Assembly: GCA_919902515.1 (NCBI GenBank) | Contig: CAKKRD010000014.1 | Location: 35,245-99,244 of the forward strand | Reading direction: 5' to 3' | Source of the DNA: Nitrosomonadaceae bacterium | GTDB lineage: Bacteria; Pseudomonadota; Gammaproteobacteria; Burkholderiales; Nitrosomonadaceae | Length of the DNA: 64,000 nucleotides | Shown here: positions 1 to 9,211 of the stretch, in pieces | Layout of the letters: each line of letters starts with the position of its first letter | Numbering within the stretch: the stretch's first letter is position 1 | Notes under the pieces: generated by a model | What the model was told of the DNA's origin: nothing | The model's input: the letters and a program-made list of their open reading frames with translations, nothing else | Databases searched by the model: none | Position numbers and translations under genes: made by a program

Positions 1-910
1 CTTCCGCCCCACCGCGCTGGAAGCAGGCGCAGATTACGCCACCCAGAGTACGCACAAAGTGCTGTCAGCCTTCTCCCAATCCAGCATGATCCACGTCAAC
101 GATCCTGATTTCAATGAACATTTGTTCCGCGAGAATTTCAACATGCATACTTCCACCAGCCCGCAGTACAGCATGATTGCGAGCCTCGATGTGGCGCGCA
201 AGCAGGCGATGCTGGAAGGGTACAAACTGCTCTCACGTACACTGGAACTGGCAAAGGAAGTGCGCACGCAAATCAATTCCACCGGGGTATTCCGGGTATT
301 GGAGCTGCCCGATCTACTGCCTGATGAAGTGAAGCATGACAATATTCAGCTCGATCCCACCAAGGTCACGGTGGATATTTCCCGCTGCGGCTTCACCGTG
401 GAAGAATTGATTCAGGAATTGTTCGAGCGTTATAACATCCAGGTGGAGAAATCCACTTTCAATACCCTCACCCTGCTACTCACCATCGGCACCACCCGCA
501 GTAAAGTCTCGCGCCTTTACGACGCACTGATGCGCATTGCCCGCGAGGGCCGTGCTCCACGCCGACTCTACCAGAGCCCGCAGATCCCGTACTTTACCGA
601 CTTGAAATACCTGCCACGCGACGCATTCTACTGCGGCGGCGAACTGATGCCATTGCTGGACGAGCAGGAACAGGAAAACACCCATCTGACCGGCAGAGTG
701 TGCGCCGATCAGATCACACCCTACCCTCCTGGCATACCCGTGCTGGTGCCAGGACAAACCATTACCCAGGACGTCATACACTATCTGGTGTGCATGCTGC
801 GCTCACAGAAAAGAGTCGAGGTGCATGGAATCGTTTACGACGGCTACCTGCCATGCCTGAGACTGTTAACCCTCCCCGAGGAAAAAGGCTTGAAAAAGTT
901 GGCCAAATAG
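1..910 (+). CDS. Orn/Lys/Arg decarboxylase, C-terminal part (5' end outside window)
   Basis: The reading frame is open from base 2, so the gene begins before the window. The first visible residues contain STHK at bases 47-58, the Schiff-base lysine motif of fold-type I PLP decarboxylases for arginine, lysine or ornithine. The rest matches the family C-terminal region: substrate-binding YTPYPPGIPVLVPG-like stretch (here ITPYPPGIPVLVPGQ, near bases 714-759) followed by the small C-terminal domain. The enzyme decarboxylates a basic amino acid to a polyamine precursor. Three arginine genes follow on the same strand, which favours arginine or ornithine as substrate, but specificity cannot be read from the visible part. 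The GTG at 59 is internal and is not the start. Confidence 0.85.
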   Translation, partial: FRPTALEAGADYATQSTHKVLSAFSQSSMIHVNDPDFNEHLFRENFNMHTSTSPQYSMIASLDVARKQAMLEGYKLLSRTLELAKEVRTQINSTGVFRVLELPDLLPDEVKHDNIQLDPTKVTVDISRCGFTVEELIQELFERYNIQVEKSTFNTLTLLLTIGTTRSKVSRLYDALMRIAREGRAPRRLYQSPQIPYFTDLKYLPRDAFYCGGELMPLLDEQEQENTHLTGRVCADQITPYPPGIPVLVPGQTITQDVIHYLVCMLRSQKRVEVHGIVYDGYLPCLRLLTLPEEKGLKKLAK

Positions 911-998
911 GTAAAGATGACTGGCGCACAACAAACAATTCACGGCGGCTGATGCCGCCGTGTTTCATTCTGGCTCTGGAAAAACCGGGTATTAGCTT

Positions 999-2171
999 AT
1001 GTCAAATCTGATGAACACCTACTCGCAGTTACCCGTCACCTTCGTCAAAGGTGACGGCGTGTGGCTGTGGGACGACAACGGCAAACGCTATCTTGATGCG
1101 CTTGCTGGTGTTGCCGTATGTGGTCTGGGGCATTGTCACCCGGAACTGGTGAAAGCAATTTGCGAGCAAGCCAGAACGCTGATCCATACTTCCAACCTAT
1201 ACCATATCGGCAAACAGGAACAACTGGCCAGCAAGCTGGCCATTCTGTCAGGCATGGATAACGCATTCTTCTGCAATTCGGGCGCAGAAGCAAACGAAGC
1301 CGCAATCAAGCTGGCAAGGCTGTATGGCCATAACAAAGGCATAGATCTGCCCACCATCGTGGTGATGGAGAAATCCTTTCACGGCCGCACCATGGCGACC
1401 TTGACCGCAAGCGGCAATCGCAAGGTGCAGGCTGGTTTTGAACCGCTACTCACCGGCTTTGCGCGAGTTCCATACAATGACCTGGAAGCGGTGGCGCAAG
1501 TGGCGGTGCATAACAAGAATGTGGTCGCCATCCTGGTCGAACCGTATCAAGGCGAAGGTGGCGTCAATGTACCGCAGGCGCACTATCTGCAAGGCCTGCG
1601 CCACCTGTGTGACCTGCATGGCTGGCTGCTGATGCTGGACGAGGTACAATGTGGCATCGGTCGCAGCGGCAAATGGTTCGCCTTCCAGCACAGCGGCATC
1701 TTCCCCGATGTAATGACGCTGGCCAAGGGTTTGGGCTCTGGTGTAGCCATCGGCGCCTGCCTCGCGAAAGGTGTGGCGGCGCAGGTGTTCAAGCCGGGTA
1801 ATCACGCCTCCACTTTCGGCGGCAACCCGTTAGCCTGTACTGCGGCACTCACCACGCTGAATGTAATCGAGAAAGATGACCTGATACGTAACGCAATGGA
1901 ATTAGGCGATTTCATGCGGAGCGCGCTCAAGGCGCAGCTGGCTGACGTGGCGGGTATCACGCAGATTCGTGGTCAAGGATTGATGATCGGTATCGAGCTT
2001 TCCAAGCCCTGCGGCGAGCTGGTGAAGAAAGCATTGGAACAGGGACTACTGATCAACGTGACTTCAGATAAAGTGGTGCGCCTGCTCCCGCCACTGGTGA
2101 TGCAGCGGAATGAAGCGGAGCAGGTGGTAAACGCTGTATCAACGCTGGTGAAAGAATTTCTGAAAACGTGA
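999..2171 (+). CDS. argD: Acetylornithine aminotransferase
   Basis: Encodes 390 residues, the usual length for this class III PLP aminotransferase, which converts N-acetylglutamate semialdehyde and glutamate to N-acetylornithine in arginine biosynthesis. Visible marks are the PLP phosphate-binding SGAEANE at residues 94-100, FHGRT near 127-131, EPYQGEGG near 181-188, the cofactor-ring aspartate in LDEVQ (D214) and the Schiff-base lysine K243 in TLAKGLGSG. It lies 88 bases after the decarboxylase and 93 bases before argF on the same strand, so it is probably part of an arginine gene block. The second in-frame ATG five codons later is an alternative start. A succinylornithine or GABA transaminase is less likely in this context. 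Confidence 0.93.
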   Translation: MSNLMNTYSQLPVTFVKGDGVWLWDDNGKRYLDALAGVAVCGLGHCHPELVKAICEQARTLIHTSNLYHIGKQEQLASKLAILSGMDNAFFCNSGAEANEAAIKLARLYGHNKGIDLPTIVVMEKSFHGRTMATLTASGNRKVQAGFEPLLTGFARVPYNDLEAVAQVAVHNKNVVAILVEPYQGEGGVNVPQAHYLQGLRHLCDLHGWLLMLDEVQCGIGRSGKWFAFQHSGIFPDVMTLAKGLGSGVAIGACLAKGVAAQVFKPGNHASTFGGNPLACTAALTTLNVIEKDDLIRNAMELGDFMRSALKAQLADVAGITQIRGQGLMIGIELSKPCGELVKKALEQGLLINVTSDKVVRLLPPLVMQRNEAEQVVNAVSTLVKEFLKT

Positions 2172-2264
2172 AGGCCAAGGGATAGCAGGACGGACCACCC
2201 TGCAGCCCGCAGTCTCCTTTGTGAACGGGTATACGCCCACCCCGATTATTTCATTGCGCCCAGC

Positions 2265-3185
2265 ATGCAACTCAAACACTTTTTACAATTCAATGATTTC
2301 ACCCGCGAGGAATTCGAGCATCTGTTCGAACGCGCGCGCTGGATCAAGCACGAATTCAAGCAATACCGGCGCTACTGGCCGCTGGAAGACCGTACCTTGG
2401 CGATGATTTTCGACAAGCATTCGACTCGTACGCGGCTGTCGTTCGAGGCTGGGATACATCAACTGGGCGGCGCGGCGATCTATCTCTCCACCCGCGATAC
2501 CCAACTGGGGCGCGGTGAACCAGTGGAAGACGCAGCGCGGGTGATTTCGCGCATGGTGGATATCGTCATGATCCGCACTTATGAGCACGACATCATTGAG
2601 CGCTTTGCCGCGCATTCGCGGGTGCCGGTGATCAACGGCCTGACTGACGAATATCATCCCTGTCAGATCATGGGCGACATTTTCACCTTCATTGAGCAGC
2701 GCGGCAGTATCGCTGGCAAGACAGTGGCCTGGATCGGCGATTCCAACAACGTCTGCAATACCTGGCTGCAAGCAGCAGAAGTATTTGATTTCAACGTGCA
2801 TGTCTCCACCCCACCCGGTTACGAAGTCGAACCGGAGCGGGCCGGGCTTTACGGCACCGACCACTACGAAGAATTTTCCAATCCGCATGATGCGGTAAAA
2901 GATGCCGATCTCGTCACCACCGATGTGTGGACCAGTATGGGTTTCGAGGCCGAAACCGAGGAACGGAAAAAGGATTTTGCCGACTTCCGCGTGGATGCCG
3001 AAATGATGTCCTGTGCCAAGAAAGAGACACTGTTCATGCACTGCCTGCCTGCGCATCGCGGTGAAGAAGTGGCAGCGGAAGTCATCGATGGGCCGCAATC
3101 GGTCGTGTGGGACGAAGCGGAGAACCGGCTGCACACACAGAAAGCGCTGATGGAATATCTGTTGCTGGGAAAGATTAATACTTAA
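2265..3185 (+). CDS. argF: Ornithine carbamoyltransferase
   Basis: Encodes 306 residues, typical of the family. It makes citrulline from ornithine and carbamoyl phosphate in the cytoplasm. The carbamoyl-phosphate loop STRTR is at residues 53-57, and HPCQ plus the ornithine-side HCLPAHRGEEV motif (with the catalytic cysteine) are present. It is placed between argD and argG, so the last three steps from acetylornithine towards argininosuccinate are encoded together here, apart from deacetylation. A long open frame on the opposite strand (2283-3242) is only a shadow of this gene. Confidence 0.95.
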   Translation: MQLKHFLQFNDFTREEFEHLFERARWIKHEFKQYRRYWPLEDRTLAMIFDKHSTRTRLSFEAGIHQLGGAAIYLSTRDTQLGRGEPVEDAARVISRMVDIVMIRTYEHDIIERFAAHSRVPVINGLTDEYHPCQIMGDIFTFIEQRGSIAGKTVAWIGDSNNVCNTWLQAAEVFDFNVHVSTPPGYEVEPERAGLYGTDHYEEFSNPHDAVKDADLVTTDVWTSMGFEAETEERKKDFADFRVDAEMMSCAKKETLFMHCLPAHRGEEVAAEVIDGPQSVVWDEAENRLHTQKALMEYLLLGKINT

Positions 3186-3199
3186 GGAAGGTCTTAAGT

Positions 3200-3293
3200 C
3201 CGTTCGTGGTGAGCCTGTCGAACCATGAGTGGACTTAATCACCTATATTTTACCAGTTATCCCATGCCCTTCGACAAGCTCAGGGCGAACGGG
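3200..3293. repeat. Pair of inverted REP-like repeats between argF and argG
   Basis: Bases 3200-3225 carry a copy containing GGTGAGCCTGTCGAACC, and 3265-3292 carry an inverted copy containing CCCTTCGACAAGCTCAGGGC. Both copies are followed by GACTTAATC. This CTTCGACAAGCTCAGG-type palindrome is a dispersed repeat seen in many proteobacterial genomes. The pair could fold into a large hairpin in the argF-argG transcript. Related sequences occur inside the restriction genes at 8700, 9011 and 12742. Confidence 0.7.
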
Positions 3294-3366
3294 AGACTTA
3301 ATCAGACCTTACCTAAAGCGATTCTGGAAAGGACGCAGCTCAAGAATTATTTTCAATGGATCAAGC

Positions 3367-4608
3367 ATGAAAAAAATCAAAAAAACCGGTTTGTCCGAAG
3401 TGCGCAAGGTAGTGCTGGCCTTTTCCGGCGGGCTGGATACTTCCGTGATACTGAAATGGCTGCAGGACACCTATCAGTGTGAGATCGTCACTTTCACCGC
3501 AGACATCGGTCAAGGCGAGGAAGTGGAACCCGCTCGTGCCAAGGCGAAACAACTGGGTGTGAAGGAAATTTTCATCGAAGATCTGCGCGAAGAATTTGTG
3601 CGTGACTACGTATTTCCCATGTTCCGCGCCAACACTATTTATGAGGGTGAATACCTGCTGGGCACCAGTATCGCCCGTCCGCTGATCGCCAAACGACAAA
3701 TTGAAATCGCACGTAAAACCAAGGCAGATGCGGTTTCGCATGGCGCGACCGGCAAGGGCAACGATCAGGTTCGCTTTGAGCTTGGTTACTATGCGCTGCA
3801 ACCCGACATCCGCGTGATCGCACCGTGGCGCGAATGGGATCTTACGTCGCGCGAGAAACTTCTGAAATACGCGGAACAACACGGCATTCCGGTGGAAATG
3901 AAGAAAAAAGGCGGCTCGCCTTACAGCATGGATGCCAACCTGCTGCATATTTCCTATGAAGGCCGCGTGCTGGAAGATCCGGCACAGGAACCGGAAGAAT
4001 CGATGTGGCGCTGGAGCGTGTCGCCAGAGCAAGCACCCGACCAGGCCGAGTACCTTGACCTGGAATTCAGACAAGGCGACATCATTGCATTAAACGGCAA
4101 GAAGCTCTCGCCTGCAAGCGTACTTGCCAGACTCAACCAATTGGGCGGCAAGCACGGCATCGGCCGCCTGGATCTGGTCGAGAACCGCTACGTTGGCATG
4201 AAATCACGTGGCTGCTACGAAACCCCTGGTGGCACTATCATGCTGCGCGCCCATCGCGCCATCGAATCCATCACTCTCGACCGGGAAGTGGCGCATTTGA
4301 AGGATGACCTGATGCCACGTTACGCCACGCTGATTTACAATGGCTACTGGTGGAGTCCTGAACGCAAAATGCTGCAAACCATGATTGATGCCTCACAAAC
4401 TCATGTAAATGGCTGGGTGCGGGTAAAGCTCTACAAAGGCAATGTGATCGTGGTTGGACGGGATTCCAAGACCGATTCGCTGTTCGACCCCAACATCGCC
4501 ACTTTCGAAGAAGACAAAGGTGCCTATAACCAGGCGGATGCGGCGGGATTCATCAAGCTGAATGCACTACGGATGCGCATCGCAGCGAATTTGAAAAACA
4601 GAAAATAA
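3367..4608 (+). CDS. argG: Argininosuccinate synthase
   Basis: Encodes 413 residues from the ATG at 3367. The frame stays open back to 3229, but the upstream part reads through the REP repeat and lacks family similarity, so 3367 is chosen; the protein then starts [22 protein letters not shown]. The PP-loop FSGGLDTS near residue 19 binds ATP, and [13 protein letters not shown] is the citrulline/aspartate motif. The enzyme joins citrulline and aspartate with ATP to give argininosuccinate. The length and motifs match the class with an N-terminal extension common in betaproteobacteria. It follows argF after the 180-base repeat-bearing gap. Confidence 0.95.
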   Translation: MKKIKKTGLSEVRKVVLAFSGGLDTSVILKWLQDTYQCEIVTFTADIGQGEEVEPARAKAKQLGVKEIFIEDLREEFVRDYVFPMFRANTIYEGEYLLGTSIARPLIAKRQIEIARKTKADAVSHGATGKGNDQVRFELGYYALQPDIRVIAPWREWDLTSREKLLKYAEQHGIPVEMKKKGGSPYSMDANLLHISYEGRVLEDPAQEPEESMWRWSVSPEQAPDQAEYLDLEFRQGDIIALNGKKLSPASVLARLNQLGGKHGIGRLDLVENRYVGMKSRGCYETPGGTIMLRAHRAIESITLDREVAHLKDDLMPRYATLIYNGYWWSPERKMLQTMIDASQTHVNGWVRVKLYKGNVIVVGRDSKTDSLFDPNIATFEEDKGAYNQADAAGFIKLNALRMRIAANLKNRK

Positions 4609-4644
4609 TTATTGAGCCGCTCGATTACCTAAGGAGAAAACGTC

Positions 4645-5130
4645 ATGCCGTCATTCGACATCGTTTCCGAGGTTGACAAGCAGGAAATCAGAAATGCGCT
4701 TGACCAGGTGAACAAGGAAGTCAGTACTCGCTTCGATTTCAAGGGGTCGGATGCGCGCGTGGAGCAGGCTGATTACAAGCTCACGGTTTTTGCTGACGAC
4801 GAATTCAAGCTAAGCCAGGTGCTGGACATCCTGATGGCCAAGCTTGCCAAACGCGGCGTTGATGTGCGCTGTCTGGACAGGGGTGAAGTAGAAAAAATCA
4901 GCGGCAACAAAGTTAAACAGCAGGTCACGGTGAAAACCGGCGTGGAAACTGAGTTGGCGAAGAAAATCATCAGGCTCATCAAGGATAGCAAACTCAAGGT
5001 ACAGGGCAGCATCCAGGGTGAAGCGGTACGTGTTTCAGGGGCAAAGCGCGATATCTTGCAGGAAGCAATTCAACTGATAAAGAAATCCATTACCGAATTT
5101 CCGCTGCAGTTCCAGAATTTCCGGGAATGA
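4645..5130 (+). CDS. yajQ: YajQ family nucleotide-binding protein (UPF0234)
   Basis: Encodes 161 residues, the standard length, beginning [11 protein letters not shown] and ending [10 protein letters not shown], both hallmarks of the family. An AAGGAG Shine-Dalgarno lies at 4631-4636. The family folds as two ferredoxin-like domains and binds nucleotides; some members bind cyclic di-GMP and act with a transcription factor, others bind tRNA or GTP. The actual role in this organism cannot be read from sequence. It is 36 bases after argG and may be cotranscribed. Confidence 0.92.
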   Translation: MPSFDIVSEVDKQEIRNALDQVNKEVSTRFDFKGSDARVEQADYKLTVFADDEFKLSQVLDILMAKLAKRGVDVRCLDRGEVEKISGNKVKQQVTVKTGVETELAKKIIRLIKDSKLKVQGSIQGEAVRVSGAKRDILQEAIQLIKKSITEFPLQFQNFRE

Positions 5131-5156
5131 CTTGCTGACCTGTCACAGCAAAGTCA
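5128..5156. terminator. Stem-loop between convergent yajQ and amidotransferase genes
   Basis: TGACTTGCTG (5128-5137) can pair with CAGCAAAGTCA (5146-5156), with one bulge. It lies exactly at the meeting point of two convergent genes and overlaps both ends. There is no long T tract, so it is at best a modest bidirectional terminator. Confidence 0.4.
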
Positions 5157-5858
5157 TAACACCAGACCGGATACCCATTTAGTATACAAGCGCCGGGCGA
5201 TCCCATTTAATGCCGCTACCCGGTTAGCCAAATCCTGTTGCATCGCTTCCACCGATTGTATTGGCGGCCCGGAACCGCCGCCGGTTTCTCCGCTACCCGC
5301 TTCACACCAGGCTTCTACCATTTCTGCGGTCATTTCCACATGGCACTGCATTGCCAGGTGTTTGCCCAGCGCGAATGCCTGATTCTCGCAATAGCGGCTC
5401 GACAGCAGGCGGGTTGCAGCAACGGGAAACGTAAAGGTCTCGCCGTGCCAGTGAAATGACTCAAATTCTGACCGATCGCCGAACCATTCGCGGGCGACGG
5501 GATTATTCGCCACGCTGACTTCACCCCAGCCGAATTCCTTGACCGGACTCCTGCTCACCACACCACCCAAGGCTTTCGCCATCAATTGTCCGCCGAGACA
5601 GTGGCCCAATACCGGAATGTCGCTGGCCACCGCTTGCCTGATCAGCGCCAGTGCGGGCGCAATCCAGGGCAGATCGTCGTTTACGCTCATGGGCCCGCCC
5701 ATGAACACCAGTCCGCTGAATTGACCGGTACTGGAGGGAAGCGTCTCGCCGGCGTCGATTTTGACTAGCCTCCATGGAATAGCATGCGCGTCCAGAAATG
5801 TGGCCAAATAACCCGGGCCTTCAATGGGAGAATGTCTGAAAATTGCAACCGGTTTCAT
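5154..5858 (-). CDS. Class I glutamine amidotransferase-like protein
   Basis: Encodes 234 residues with the triad glutamine amidotransferase fold alone. The nucleophile elbow is GHCLGG with C87, and the His-Glu pair is in CHVEM (H173, E175). VFMGGPMSVND near residues 51-61 is the oxyanion-side motif of GMP-synthase-like amidotransferases. No synthetase domain is attached, so it is a stand-alone member that may hydrolyse gamma-glutamyl compounds, as relatives annotated as GMP synthase-like do. It starts 16 bases after the transglycosylase stop region on the same strand, so the two may be cotranscribed. Substrate unknown. Confidence 0.8.
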   Translation of the reverse strand: MKPVAIFRHSPIEGPGYLATFLDAHAIPWRLVKIDAGETLPSSTGQFSGLVFMGGPMSVNDDLPWIAPALALIRQAVASDIPVLGHCLGGQLMAKALGGVVSRSPVKEFGWGEVSVANNPVAREWFGDRSEFESFHWHGETFTFPVAATRLLSSRYCENQAFALGKHLAMQCHVEMTAEMVEAWCEAGSGETGGGSGPPIQSVEAMQQDLANRVAALNGIARRLYTKWVSGLVL

Positions 5859-5873
5859 GCGACTCCTTGCGAT

Positions 5874-7277
5874 CTAATTCCGGCTACGATGGAGTGGGCC
5901 AATTGCTTCGGTAGCCGCGAAATTACGTGAATAAGCGCGTTCGTAGCGCAGCAGAATATCGTGGTAGGTACGGACGGATTCCGTCAGGATGACCGCCTCA
6001 CCACCGCGGGCATAGCCATGCTTCAGATTAACGAAATATTCGCTGCGGCTCAGCAACGGCAATATTTTTTTCAGATCCACCCATGAATCCGGGCTCGATC
6101 CCAGGCGCTGCGCCAGAATGCGTGCATCTTCCACGTGACCATAGCCCAGGTTGTACGCAGCCAATGCGATCCAGGTGCGATCGGGTTCTGCGATACGCGG
6201 CGGCAACATTTCCTTCAGCAGCAACAGGTAACGCGCGCCGGCGAGTATGCTCTGCCGGGCATCGAGGCGATCAGTCACTTTCATCCTGTCGGCGGTGCTC
6301 TCTGTCAGCATCATGATGCCACGTACATTGGTGGGTGAAGTTGCCAGCCGATCCCAGTGGGATTCCTTGTAGGCCAGTGCCGCGATCAAACGCCAGTCAA
6401 TTCCCGTCAATTCCTCGGCATGGTGAAAATGGTCGCGCAAATCCGGCAGGGTCGTGCGCATTTTTTCCAGGATACCGCCCACGTCCATCTGATCCAGCCG
6501 CTGGATATGGCCGTAATACCGGTCAAGCAGGCGTTTCAAGGTGCCGTCCTGTTCGATTCGTTTAAAAAATTTCTGCGCCTTTTCCAGCAACTCCGGATCC
6601 GCATTTGGAGAGAAAGCCCATGCTTTGCCGGTTTCCTCACCTAAATTGAAGGCTGTTCTCAGATTTGGATAGAAGTTTTTTGCCAGATTGATCTGGGTAG
6701 AGTCAGCGATGGCATAGTCGATCTTGCCTTCTGCCAGCTTTGCCAGCAGCTCCTCAGCAGGAATATCCACTTCATTCCATTTTAAGCCGGGAACCTGCTG
6801 TTTTACTTCATTCAGCCGTTCAGCGTGTGATGTTCCGGCCGCTATCTCAATGCTTCTTCCGGCAAGGTCCTGGATATTTTTTGGCTTGGGGTAATCTGTG
6901 TTATAGGCTACCTGGGGTTGTGTACGCTGATAGACTGTGCCAAAACGAGCGCCTGATCCATGCTTGTCAGTAATATTCAAACCGGCAGCGAAGTGCCCCT
7001 GCGGATTTTCCAGAGCCAATAGCGCCTGACTCAATCTTGGCATCACTTTGAATTTTACCCCTACACCTAGTTCATTCGCGAATTCGGTAACCAGATCGAA
7101 CTCCAGTCCGGCATAACTGCCATCGGAATTCTCATAATAGGTATCGGGACTATTAACCGTAATGACCACCAGTTCATCCGTCTTGTCTGGTGGCGGCGCC
7201 GGCTTCTCATGCGAATTGCAAGCGGCGAGTAAAAGCCCACAGAAAACAAGTGCGGAAAATGGGGGAAAGATGCGCAT
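5874..7277 (-). CDS. MltF-like membrane-bound lytic murein transglycosylase
   Basis: Two domains are visible: a periplasmic amino-acid-binding-protein-like domain (about residues 40-265) and a lytic transglycosylase domain with the catalytic glutamate in AYKESHW, then SPTNVRGIMMLT and AAYNLGYGH. This is the MltF layout. It cleaves peptidoglycan at the outer membrane. I chose the ATG at 7277 because the protein then begins MRIFPPFSALVFCGLLLAAC, a lipoprotein signal with the lipidated cysteine at residue 20; an ATG ten codons upstream (7307) is also open. It is transcribed away from tRNA-Ser. Confidence 0.85.
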   Translation of the reverse strand: MRIFPPFSALVFCGLLLAACNSHEKPAPPPDKTDELVVITVNSPDTYYENSDGSYAGLEFDLVTEFANELGVGVKFKVMPRLSQALLALENPQGHFAAGLNITDKHGSGARFGTVYQRTQPQVAYNTDYPKPKNIQDLAGRSIEIAAGTSHAERLNEVKQQVPGLKWNEVDIPAEELLAKLAEGKIDYAIADSTQINLAKNFYPNLRTAFNLGEETGKAWAFSPNADPELLEKAQKFFKRIEQDGTLKRLLDRYYGHIQRLDQMDVGGILEKMRTTLPDLRDHFHHAEELTGIDWRLIAALAYKESHWDRLATSPTNVRGIMMLTESTADRMKVTDRLDARQSILAGARYLLLLKEMLPPRIAEPDRTWIALAAYNLGYGHVEDARILAQRLGSSPDSWVDLKKILPLLSRSEYFVNLKHGYARGGEAVILTESVRTYHDILLRYERAYSRNFAATEAIGPLHRSRN

Positions 7278-7370
7278 AGGATAGAAATGAGCGGAATACC
7301 GGGACATTCTGCCATGTTTTTGCCATAAACAAAGGGGGGATAAGCTGGTAAAATGTTCAACCTCAAAAAT

Positions 7371-7463
7371 GGAGAGGTACCGAAGTGGCCATAACGGCGC
7401 TGACTCGAAATCAGATGGTCAGGGTAACCTGGCACGTGGGTTCGAATCCCACCCTCTCCGCCA
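7371..7463 (+). tRNA. tRNA-Ser (anticodon CGA)
   Basis: A 93-base sequence folds as a class II tRNA. The acceptor stem GGAGAGG pairs with CCTCTCC and is followed by an encoded CCA. The anticodon loop CTCGAAA gives CGA, which reads UCG serine codons. A long variable arm (TGGTCAGGGTAACCTGGCA region) and the T loop TTCGAAT are present. The restriction island begins 76 bases downstream, a common place for acquired DNA, but no second copy of the tRNA 3' end was found near 14.3 kb. Confidence 0.95.
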
Positions 7464-7539
7464 AGTCAACATCCATACGGTTAAAGTAGCGCCTTTGGCC
7501 TCATCGTGGCCCATCATCCCGGTATAGCGACTGCCCCCT

Positions 7540-9045
7540 ATGTTCGAACAAGCCTTCAGAAACATCGACGACATCCTACGCAAGGAATCCGGCTGCACTA
7601 CCGAGCTGGATTACACCGAACAGACCTCGTGGCTGCTGTTCCTGAAATATATCGATGGGCTGGAACAGGACAAGACCACCGAAGCTGCGCTGGACGGGAA
7701 GAAATACGCTCACATCCTCGACCAGCCGTACCGCTGGGAAAGCTGGGCCGCGCCCAAGGGCAAGGACGGCAAGCTCGATCACAACAAAGCGCTGACTGGC
7801 GACGACCTGCGCGACTTCGTCAACCTCAAGCTCTTCCCCTACCTGCACGGCTTCAAGCAGAAGGCCAGCGGGCCGAACACCATCGAATACAAGATTGGCG
7901 AAATCTTCGGCGAGATCAAGAACAAGATTACCAGCGGCTACAACCTGCGCGAGATCATCGACCACATCGACGAGCTGCGCTTCCGCTCCCAGACCGAGAA
8001 GCACGAACTGTCACACCTCTACGAAGCCAAGATCAAGAACATGGGCAACGCCGGGCGCAATGGCGGCGAGTATTACACCCCACGCGCGCTCATACGTGCC
8101 ATCGTGCATGTGGTGAACCCCAAGATAGGCGAGAAAATATACGATGGGGCATGCGGCTCGGCGGGCTTCTTGTGCGAAGCGTACGAATACCTCAAGCAGA
8201 CCAATCCCAAGCGCACCACCGCGCAGGACCGCATCCTTCAGGAGCGCACCTTCTACGGCAAGGAAAAGAAGTCGCTGGCCTACGTCATGGCGATCATGAA
8301 CATGATCCTGCACGGCATCGACGCGCCCAACATCGTCCACACCAACACGCTCACCGAAAACCTCGCCGACATTCAGGAGAAGGACCGCTTTGATGTGGTA
8401 CTGGCCAATCCGCCCTTCGGCGGCAAGGAGCGCAAGGAAGTGCAGCAGAACTTCCCCATCCGCACCGGCGAGACCGCCTTCCTCTTCCTCCAGCACTTCA
8501 TCAAGATGCTCAAGGCCGGCGGGCGCGGCGGCGTGGTCATCAAGAACACCTTCCTCTCCAACACCGATAACGCCTCCGTGAGCCTGCGCAAGCTGCTGCT
8601 GGAAAGCTGCAACCTGCACACCGTGCTCGACTGCCCCGGCGGCACCTTCCAGGGTGCGGGCGTCAAAACCGTGGTGCTGTTCTTCGAGAAAGGTGCGCCC
8701 ACCCTTCGGCATGGCTCAGGGCAGGCACGCAAAGTCTGGTACTACCAGCTTGATCCAGGCCGCAACATGGGCAAGACCAACCCGCTCAATGACGCCGACC
8801 TCATCGAGTTTGTGAAGCTGCAAAAGACCTTCGCTGACTCGCCCAAGTCCTGGAGCGTGGACGCCAAGACCATCGACCCGACAACCTTCGATCTCTCCGT
8901 AAAGAACCCGAACGGTGGGGAGGTAATCGCGCACCGCAGCCCGGAGGCCATCATGGATGAGATCGCTGCGCTGGACGCTGAGAGTGCTGAGGTGTTGGAG
9001 AACATCAAGCATGCCCTGAGCCTGTCGAACGGGACGCTGCTGTGA
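7540..9045 (+). CDS. hsdM: Type I restriction-modification system methyltransferase subunit HsdM
   Basis: Encodes 501 residues. An HsdM N-terminal helical domain (1-150) is followed by GEYYTPR (176-182), the SAM-binding motif I as DGACGSAGF (202-210) and the N6-adenine catalytic motif NPPF (290-293). With HsdS it methylates adenines in a bipartite target. Residues T388-A396 (TLRHGSGQA) and the last dozen residues (HALSLSNGTLL) are encoded by copies of the CTTCGACAAGCTCAGG-type repeat, read in frame. They look like repeat-derived additions to an otherwise normal protein. It is the first gene of the island downstream of tRNA-Ser. Confidence 0.95.
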   Translation: MFEQAFRNIDDILRKESGCTTELDYTEQTSWLLFLKYIDGLEQDKTTEAALDGKKYAHILDQPYRWESWAAPKGKDGKLDHNKALTGDDLRDFVNLKLFPYLHGFKQKASGPNTIEYKIGEIFGEIKNKITSGYNLREIIDHIDELRFRSQTEKHELSHLYEAKIKNMGNAGRNGGEYYTPRALIRAIVHVVNPKIGEKIYDGACGSAGFLCEAYEYLKQTNPKRTTAQDRILQERTFYGKEKKSLAYVMAIMNMILHGIDAPNIVHTNTLTENLADIQEKDRFDVVLANPPFGGKERKEVQQNFPIRTGETAFLFLQHFIKMLKAGGRGGVVIKNTFLSNTDNASVSLRKLLLESCNLHTVLDCPGGTFQGAGVKTVVLFFEKGAPTLRHGSGQARKVWYYQLDPGRNMGKTNPLNDADLIEFVKLQKTFADSPKSWSVDAKTIDPTTFDLSVKNPNGGEVIAHRSPEAIMDEIAALDAESAEVLENIKHALSLSNGTLL

Positions 9046-9064
9046 AAAACCCTGCCTTCTTGCT

Positions 9065-9183
9065 CGTCATTCCCTGTCACCCGCGCGAAAGCGGGGGGAA
9101 TGCGGGAACCCAGAAATCCGACAAAAACACCCCCGTCATTCCCCGTCACCCTCGCGAAGGCGGGGGGCAGGCGGGAATCCAGC
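9065..9183. repeat. Two tandem palindromic repeats after hsdM
   Basis: Two diverged copies of a CGTCATTCCC...GCGGGAA(T/C)CCAG palindromic unit lie at 9065-9113 and 9134-9183, separated by AAATCCGACAAAAACACCCC. Each has inner arms CGCGAA(A/G)GCGG. They match the dispersed CGTCATTCCCGCGAAAGCGGGAATCC repeat class widespread in proteobacteria. Further copies lie on the other side of the GIY-YIG gene. Confidence 0.8.
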
Positions 9184-9211
9184 AATTAAAAAATGTGATA
9201 ATGGTTTTCCT

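Noticed and set aside
2283-3242. 319-codon open frame on the minus strand over argF
   Set aside because: It is a complete shadow of argF, whose motifs and length are unmistakable; the antisense translation has no recognisable domain.
3229-3366. Upstream extension of argG by 46 codons
   Set aside because: The extension would translate a REP-like repeat; the ATG at 3367 gives the normal family start.
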